This document shows, piece by piece, positions 59,228 to 64,000 of a DNA stretch of 64,000 bases. The notes under the pieces are model-generated. The model was not told where the DNA came from and searched no databases. It saw only the letters and a list, made by a program, of their open reading frames with translations. The translations under genes were made by a program, and so were the position numbers. Numbering within the stretch: position 1 is the stretch's first letter; every line of letters starts with the position of its first letter. The stretch comes from an uncultured Collinsella sp. (GTDB taxonomy: Bacteria > Actinomycetota > Coriobacteriia > Coriobacteriales > Coriobacteriaceae), in NCBI GenBank assembly GCA_958447445.1, contig CAUDAE010000002.1:1-64000 (forward strand). Direction: 5' to 3'.

Positions 59228-60741
59228 TACAGCTCGCCTCCCTTCCCGGCAAAATCGGGCGCGACGGAAAGCGCGGGCGCACCCGTGGCGGCATCGGCAA
59301 AGCCGCGCTCCAGGGCGCGGGCAAACGTGAGCAGCTGACGGTCCTTAAACGCCGGACCCACCAGCTGGGCAGAAACGGGCAGCTGAGTATCCTCGCCCAG
59401 GCCCAGCGGCACCGAGATACCGCCGTTGCCGCAAATGTTGAGCGAGATGGTGTACAGGTCGGAGAGGTACATCTGCGTGGGGTCGCTGATCTCGCCAAAC
59501 TTAAAGGCCGTGCGCGGCGAGGCGGGCATGAGGATGGTATCCACCTTGGCATACGCGGCATCGTAGTCCTGCGTGATGAGTGTGCGGGCCTTTTGCGCAG
59601 CGTAGTAGTACTTGTCGTACACACCCGAGCTCAGCAGGTAGGCGCCGAGCATCTGGCGGCGCTTGGCCTCGGCGCCAAAGCCGTGGGCGCGCGACAGCGA
59701 GCTCTGGTCGGACAGGTTGGCGCAGCCTTCCTCCTGATAGCCGTAGCGAATGCCGTCGAAACGGGCCAGGTTGGAGAACGCCTCGGCTGGGCCGATGACG
59801 TAGTAGGCGGCGATGGCGGCGTCCAGGTGCGGCAGGTCGACCTCGACCAGCTCGGCACCCTGGTTCTGCAGCTCCTGGGCGGCGCGCTGAACAGCGGCCT
59901 TGACCTCGGGCGTCAGGCCCTCGGCCTCCATAAACGCAGGGATGATGCCCACGCGCTTGCCCTCGATGCTGTCGTTGAGGTGCTCGGTAAAGTCGACGGC
60001 GCAATCCTGGCTGGTGCAGTCGTACGGATCGTGGCCCGCACCGGTAAGCGCGTTCATGGCCAGCGCGACATCCTCGACCGTGCGGCCAAAGGGGCCCACC
60101 TGGTCGAGCGACGAGCCAAAGGCAACCACGCCGTAACGGCTCACGGCGCCATACGTGGGCTTAAAGCCCACCACGCCGCACAGCGACGCCGGCTGGCGAA
60201 TGGAGCCGCCGGTGTCCGAGCCCAGCGAGAGCGCGACCTCGCCCGCGGCGACGGCGGCAGCGGAGCCGCCCGAGGAGCCGCCGGGCACGCGCTCGGTATC
60301 CCAAGGGTTGTTGGTGCGGTGGAACGCCGAGCTCTCGGTGGAGCTGCCAAAGGCAAACTCGTCCATGTTGGCCTTGCCCATGGGCAGGCAGCCGGCATCG
60401 AGCATGCGCTGGACGCAGGTGGCGGTGTAGACACTCTGGTAGTTCTCGAGCATGCGGGAAGCGCAGGTGGTGCGCGTGCCCACGAGGTTCATGTTGTCCT
60501 TAATGGCCAGCGGCACGCCCGCGAGCGGGGGCAGCGGCTTGCCTGCGGCACGGTCGGCATCCACGCGCGCAGCGGCCTCGAGCGCGAGCTCGGGCGCCAC
60601 CTGCAGGAATGCCTGGACCCCGCCCTCGCGCGCCTCGATGGCGGCAAGGGAGGCCTGGGCCACCTCGGTAGCGGCAAAGTCGCCGGCGGCAACGCCCGCG
60701 GCGATCTGGGTGGCGGTAAGGGAATCGAAGCTCTGCGCCAT
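59227..60741 (-). CDS. gatA: Aspartyl/glutamyl-tRNA amidotransferase subunit A
   Basis: The 504-residue amidase-signature subunit frees ammonia from glutamine. It has the catalytic Lys in PLAIKDNMNLVGTRTT, the Ser in VPGGSSGGSAAAVAAGE and the nucleophile in LGSDTGGSIRQPAS. GVVGFKPTYGAVSRYGVVAFGSSLDQVGP is a family block. Start and stop each overlap the neighbouring gene by a base or three (TAATG), so gatC-A-B is translationally coupled. Confidence 0.97.
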   Translation of the reverse strand: MAQSFDSLTATQIAAGVAAGDFAATEVAQASLAAIEAREGGVQAFLQVAPELALEAAARVDADRAAGKPLPPLAGVPLAIKDNMNLVGTRTTCASRMLENYQSVYTATCVQRMLDAGCLPMGKANMDEFAFGSSTESSAFHRTNNPWDTERVPGGSSGGSAAAVAAGEVALSLGSDTGGSIRQPASLCGVVGFKPTYGAVSRYGVVAFGSSLDQVGPFGRTVEDVALAMNALTGAGHDPYDCTSQDCAVDFTEHLNDSIEGKRVGIIPAFMEAEGLTPEVKAAVQRAAQELQNQGAELVEVDLPHLDAAIAAYYVIGPAEAFSNLARFDGIRYGYQEEGCANLSDQSSLSRAHGFGAEAKRRQMLGAYLLSSGVYDKYYYAAQKARTLITQDYDAAYAKVDTILMPASPRTAFKFGEISDPTQMYLSDLYTISLNICGNGGISVPLGLGEDTQLPVSAQLVGPAFKDRQLLTFARALERGFADAATGAPALSVAPDFAGKGGEL

Positions 60742-61052
60742 TACTCGTTCTCCCCCTCTCCCAAAATGGACGGCACGCGGAAGTAGCGGTCGCGCGCGCT
60801 GCCGGCGTTTTCCAGCGCAACGTCGAGCGGCAGGTCACGCTCGGGCTCGCGCAGGTCATCGCCCATCACGTTGGACAGGCTTCCGATGGGATGGAACGTG
60901 GGCTCCACGTCGGGCAAGTCATATTGCAAGACGGGCTCGAGCATCTGGACGGCGTCGTTCATGTAGGACGTCATCTGGGTGAGCTCGTCATCGGTCAGTG
61001 CGATCTTTGCGTACTCGGCGATGCCGCGCACGTCTTTCTCGCTGAGTGCCAT
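60741..61052 (-). CDS. gatC: Aspartyl/glutamyl-tRNA amidotransferase subunit C
   Basis: The 103-residue subunit stabilises the GatA-GatB interface. It has the N-terminal helix ALSEKDVRGIAEYAKIALTDDEL and the DVEPTFHPIG/LREPERDL block of GatC. ATG 61052 follows GGAAGGGAGCGCC; six in-frame codons upstream are less likely. First gene of gatCAB. Confidence 0.93.
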   Translation of the reverse strand: MALSEKDVRGIAEYAKIALTDDELTQMTSYMNDAVQMLEPVLQYDLPDVEPTFHPIGSLSNVMGDDLREPERDLPLDVALENAGSARDRYFRVPSILGEGENE

Positions 61053-61200
61053 AGGCGCTCCCTTCCGCATAACAGTTAAACCGCTCTAGTATACAAGGCA
61101 ACGCCGGCTTGGAGCAGGCGCTTTACCCAAATGCAGCGAAAACGTAACGAGGGCGGCGGTCTGGCAGGCGGCGGGCTGGCGGTTCCGCAGCGAAACCGCA

Positions 61201-61316
61201 CCGTCCGAAACGAAAACCGTCCCGCCCGCAACGAAGACCGTCGCGTCCGCAACGAAAAGCATCACAACATTCGACGTTTATCGTCAAAATCGAGATTTTC
61301 ATCGAATGTTGTGATG
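61201..61316. repeat. Short tandem repeats and a 15-bp-stem hairpin
   Basis: Three imperfect units beginning CCGTC and ending CAACGAA(A/G)A occupy 61201-61258. They are followed by a perfect inverted repeat CATCACAACATTCGA/TCGAATGTTGTGATG (61260-61274 and 61302-61316) whose loop contains AAAATC/GATTTT. It lies in the gap between gatC and the sortase gene. Confidence 0.6.
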
Positions 61317-61330
61317 GTTCGGAAGTCCCG

Positions 61331-61365
61331 ACCACCACAAAGGCGCCTGTCCCCATTGCGGTGGT
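61331..61365 (-). repeat. REP-like hairpin after the class C sortase gene
   Basis: On the minus strand it reads ACCACCGCAATGGGGACAGG and continues to a CCTTTGTGGTGGT arm, a near copy of 33034-33068 and again 13 nt downstream of a stop codon. Confidence 0.7.
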
Positions 61366-61378
61366 TCTGAGCGATGTC

Positions 61379-62317
61379 CTATGCCGAGGCCTTGGCCTTG
61401 CGACGTTTGCGGACCGCGTGGATCACGATGTCCAGCAGCAACAGCACAATGGCTACGACCACGATAAGCACGGCAAACTCGCGCTTGCCCCAGTGGCGGC
61501 CGGCCAGCGACTTTTGCTCGTCGACATCCTTCTTGCTGTACTTGGTGCGCACGCAATGCACCAGCAGGCGATGGTCGTTCACGCCATAGGGCGTGCAGGT
61601 AACGAGCGTCACCTTGTCGGCGCCGGGCTCGATGGTCAGCGACTCCATCTCCTCGGGCAGCTCGACCTCGGAGTCCACCATCTTGTAGGCGAGCGTCTTA
61701 TTCATGGTGTGCAGCAGCACCAGGTCGCCGGGCTCCAGCGAGTGGATGTCGTCGAACATGCTCAGGTTGCGCATGCCCGAGTGCGCGGTGAGCACGCAAT
61801 GCGTCGAGGAGCCGCCCACCGGCAGGCTCGTGCCCTCCAGGTGGCCGACGCCCGCCATAAGGACTTCTTCGCTCGTGCCGTGGTAGATGGGCATACTCAC
61901 GTCGATGGAGGGGATCTCGACCCAGCTCATCATGGGGTCGCGGTCAAAGATGAGCTGCTGAGCGTAGGGCTCAATCTGGTCGGCGGGGAGCTCGGTGGCC
62001 TCGCCCGCCAGCTGCTCGTTAAAGGAGCGAGCCTGGAGCAGGATGCGCTCGCGCTCCTCGGCAGACAGCGCGTCCACGGTGCTGGACACGGTGCTGATCT
62101 GGTTGAACACGCCCGAGGCCTCGAGCCGGTCCAAAATCCACGGCCAGGTCATAAGGCCCACGCCAATAAGGATGATAACGATGGTGATGAGCCGATCGGC
62201 CCAGCGCGGCAGTCGCTTGCGACGGCGTTTGGACTTTGGTTGAGGTTTGGGCTGAGGGCTTGAGCCACCGTTGGCCGCGGCGTTATTGCTCTTCATATGT
62301 TTGGCGCCTTGCACCAT
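61379..62317 (-). CDS. Class C sortase
   Basis: The 312-residue pilin-polymerising-type sortase has a basic N-terminus, a membrane segment (about 44-62), the sortase barrel with VEIPSIDVSMPIYHG, the catalytic His in VLTAHSGMRN, the Cys and Arg in VTCTPYGVNDHRLLV, and a C-terminal membrane helix (about 283-302) with a basic tail. The two membrane anchors are class C-like. No pilin substrate is adjacent, so it is probably an orphan or serves unlinked surface proteins. AGAGGAGTGACC precedes ATG 62317. Confidence 0.9.
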   Translation of the reverse strand: MVQGAKHMKSNNAAANGGSSPQPKPQPKSKRRRKRLPRWADRLITIVIILIGVGLMTWPWILDRLEASGVFNQISTVSSTVDALSAEERERILLQARSFNEQLAGEATELPADQIEPYAQQLIFDRDPMMSWVEIPSIDVSMPIYHGTSEEVLMAGVGHLEGTSLPVGGSSTHCVLTAHSGMRNLSMFDDIHSLEPGDLVLLHTMNKTLAYKMVDSEVELPEEMESLTIEPGADKVTLVTCTPYGVNDHRLLVHCVRTKYSKKDVDEQKSLAGRHWGKREFAVLIVVVAIVLLLLDIVIHAVRKRRKAKASA

Positions 62318-62428
62318 CGCCGGTCACTCCTCTACAACTCAAGTTGTCTAAACAAATAATAGCCGATTAGCGAGCTTCCGCGCCAGACAACGCAGCCAGA
62401 TTGCACCGTCCGGGCCACGTAACCCCAC

Positions 62429-63202
62429 TCAACCAATCAAGCCATATGTTGCTTTCATCGTCTCGAGCAACTGCACCATCGTTGCGCCCGCAACCCCGAT
62501 CTGTTTCAGATTGACGTCGCCCACCTCACAATCTTTAACAAACGCAAGCATATCGTCCTTCAGTTCTCCGCGCAGGTCGACTCCTTCCGACTCGCCAAGC
62601 AGCTGAGCAAGCCTCAGCGCATCGCGTTTATGCTTTTTTACCTTCCTCGAATCAACGTTCTCCCCCGCTTCCCTTCTAGCTTTTAGGTCGAGATACGCCT
62701 TCGCTTTGAACGGGACAATGTATTCCGTACCCAGGACCGAAACGCCGCCTACGGCCCGAATTCCCTGAAGGAACAAGCTGTAGTAAGCATCGTCCAACAA
62801 AATTGCCGAAAGACTGCTTATGTTTTCATCAACGTGAATTGGCGCCACATCAATCCCCTCACGACCCTTTAGAAAGTCGGGGCACTTCGCGAAGAGTTCG
62901 ATCATATGGGGGTAACCCGGCCTCTTTGGCTCTGTAAACCGATAAAAACATGAGCCTTTACCTTCGCCCCAGCCGCAGCGGTAGCCGCCATCACGCACCA
63001 AAGTCCATATGGCTTCTGCCGTCTGAGACAACCGATCATCGGCGACAATTACCACATCAAAATCGTGAGTCGCCCTAAACGGAAGTCCCGCCTCCGCGAG
63101 CAAAATGTCGCATGCCGTGCCGCCGATAAGGGCATATGATCCTGCAGCTTCTTGCATATGCTGCTGAAATTCTTGGAGACCTTCTACAGCGCTTCTTGCC
63201 AT
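62429..63202 (-). CDS. AbiEii-like nucleotidyltransferase, probable toxin
   Basis: The 257-residue protein has the nucleotidyltransferase signature ALIGGTACDILL (about 24-35) and THDFDVVIV with paired Asp (about 44-52), then AKAYLDLKARREAGENVDSRKVKKHKRDALRLAQLL near the C-terminus, as in AbiEii-type or related NTases. Its start overlaps the upstream winged-helix gene by 19 nt, the same layout as the abiE pair in the ICE, but sequence similarity between the two toxins is low. It is best read as a second type IV-like toxin-antitoxin pair. Confidence 0.72.
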   Translation of the reverse strand: MARSAVEGLQEFQQHMQEAAGSYALIGGTACDILLAEAGLPFRATHDFDVVIVADDRLSQTAEAIWTLVRDGGYRCGWGEGKGSCFYRFTEPKRPGYPHMIELFAKCPDFLKGREGIDVAPIHVDENISSLSAILLDDAYYSLFLQGIRAVGGVSVLGTEYIVPFKAKAYLDLKARREAGENVDSRKVKKHKRDALRLAQLLGESEGVDLRGELKDDMLAFVKDCEVGDVNLKQIGVAGATMVQLLETMKATYGLIG

Positions 63203-64000
63203 GGATATTCCTTTCCAAACATGCGATCGACTTCGAGCTGAATTCGCTCATCGTCGATTGCCGCCAAAGATAGCGCAAGCGAAATGTCATCGACGCGGGA
63301 GGAGTCAACAAACACGGGCGCATAGCGCCACACTTGGATCATCGCCGTCTCGTTATCCGGCAACTCCCCGTCTGCGACTTCGAGATCGCTCAGTTGACGC
63401 CATGCACTTCTTAAGACGGCCTTTTGTTCCATGCCCGGCGCAGCGAGCATCGAACGCGCAGCGAGCGCCGTCTCCCCGGCGTCAACAAGATAGTCGATCT
63501 GCGGCGTCTTCCTTGCAAAAAAGACCTTCGAGACAGGCGAGGAGAGCTCTGCCATGTGCTCACTGAGCAGAAGATCAACGGCAACAGGGAACACGACGAC
63601 ACGTCGCTCGCGACGCTCGCGCCTCGCGAGTCCCCTGTCAACAAGCTCGGTTATGGCCTCACTCGCGCGGCTTGCCGAAATCCCAAGCGCACGACAAAGG
63701 TCATAGGGACGATATGGCTCCTGGGCTGCTCCCCAGATTGCGGCAGCCTGTGCGTTGGGTGACATCTTGGTCGCATGATTGCGAAACCAGGCACCGCCCC
63801 TCTCCGTGCAGGCCGTGCCCATAAATGGAAGAAAAGCCTGTTTACCCGGGCAGACAAAGGGAATCCCTTGTGCGACCAATGCTTTGCGCTGACGTGCATC
63901 GGCATCAGGAAACGAAACGACAACAGGAGTCTCCGCGCGCAAGGCTAGCTGACTATAGACTCTCTTAGCCTCGGAAAGCCCGACGCCAGTAGGCAAACTT
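63184..64000 (-). CDS. AbiEi-like winged-helix antitoxin/regulator (partial, 5' end outside window)
   Basis: The minus-strand frame is open to the right edge, so at least 272 residues are seen and the true start may lie beyond 64000. A winged helix is visible in the middle (YRPYDLCRALGISASRASEAITELVDRGLARRERRERRVVVFPV). The C-terminal part is helical with FFARKTPQIDYLVDAGETALAARSML. The overlap with the NTase gene suggests an antitoxin that also represses the operon. The N-terminal portion (ETPVVVSFPDADARQRKAL) is unassigned. Confidence 0.65.
   Translation of the reverse strand, partial: SLPTGVGLSEAKRVYSQLALRAETPVVVSFPDADARQRKALVAQGIPFVCPGKQAFLPFMGTACTERGGAWFRNHATKMSPNAQAAAIWGAAQEPYRPYDLCRALGISASRASEAITELVDRGLARRERRERRVVVFPVAVDLLLSEHMAELSSPVSKVFFARKTPQIDYLVDAGETALAARSMLAAPGMEQKAVLRSAWRQLSDLEVADGELPDNETAMIQVWRYAPVFVDSSRVDDISLALSLAAIDDERIQLEVDRMFGKEYPWQEAL

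Noticed and set aside
61201..61258. Short tandem repeats considered as a CRISPR array
   Set aside because: Units are contiguous without spacers and no cas genes are present. No CRISPR array was found anywhere in the window.

Overview
The window looks like a piece of a Coriobacteriia (Collinsella-like) chromosome carrying an integrative conjugative element (ICE). The host call is inference. It rests on the high GC content, a type III glutamine synthetase, a fused MurT-GatD protein, a large SARP/BTAD-type regulator, a tmRNA whose tag ends in MALAA, and transfer genes of the kind found in gut Actinobacteria. No database was consulted.

Region 1 (1 to about 18.0 kb) is the right part of the ICE, integrated at the 3' end of guaA. 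From the left it carries the end of a VirB4-type ATPase, a two-domain wall hydrolase, an exported protein, a TrbL/VirB6-like membrane protein, a VaFE/SpaA-type surface adhesin with its own class B sortase, and a 31-codon-scale membrane peptide. On the minus strand follow a relaxase/MobC module with a palindrome-rich oriT candidate, a ParAB pair, a YraN-like protein, an AbiE-type toxin-antitoxin pair with a frameshifted antitoxin, a second MobC-like protein, a tyrosine integrase and a small excisionase-like protein. A divergent Cro/CI repressor closes the block. The inverted repeat CGTAC-N6-GTACG covers both divergent promoters at 16.9-17.0 kb and recurs upstream of parA, so one repressor probably controls excision and partition. 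Between the repressor and guaA are repeated TTATTCCC words, which are probable integrase arm sites.

Region 2 (18.0 to 33.1 kb) is core chromosome: guaA, asparaginase, a small XRE/unknown divergent pair with a perfect 24-bp palindrome, ychF, a polyferredoxin-like protein, two glycerol-dehydrogenase paralogs and an iron alcohol dehydrogenase, two unknown helical proteins, and a MurT-GatD fusion for peptidoglycan amidation.

Region 3 (33.1 to 46.8 kb) has tRNA-Glu followed by decayed duplications of its 3' end, glnN, a methionine operon (metF, a separate cobalamin-MetH reactivation domain, metH), a PFL-family gene, a methyltransferase, yhbY and a 999-residue regulator.

Region 4 (47.2 to 64 kb) has nagB, glucose EIIA, glmM, rpsI-rplM, a patatin, tmRNA with further 3'-end-like repeats, a PIN-type toxin-antitoxin pair, a P1B-type ATPase with a small PacL-like membrane partner, gatCAB, a class C sortase and an AbiE-like pair cut by the window end.

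The most unusual signal is a pair of about 130-bp structured elements at 42069-42200 and 57415-57544. They share a conserved core. Their long outer stem and their apical stem are each perfectly paired but entirely different in sequence between copies. Both lie in sense orientation in the 3' untranslated region of the preceding gene.
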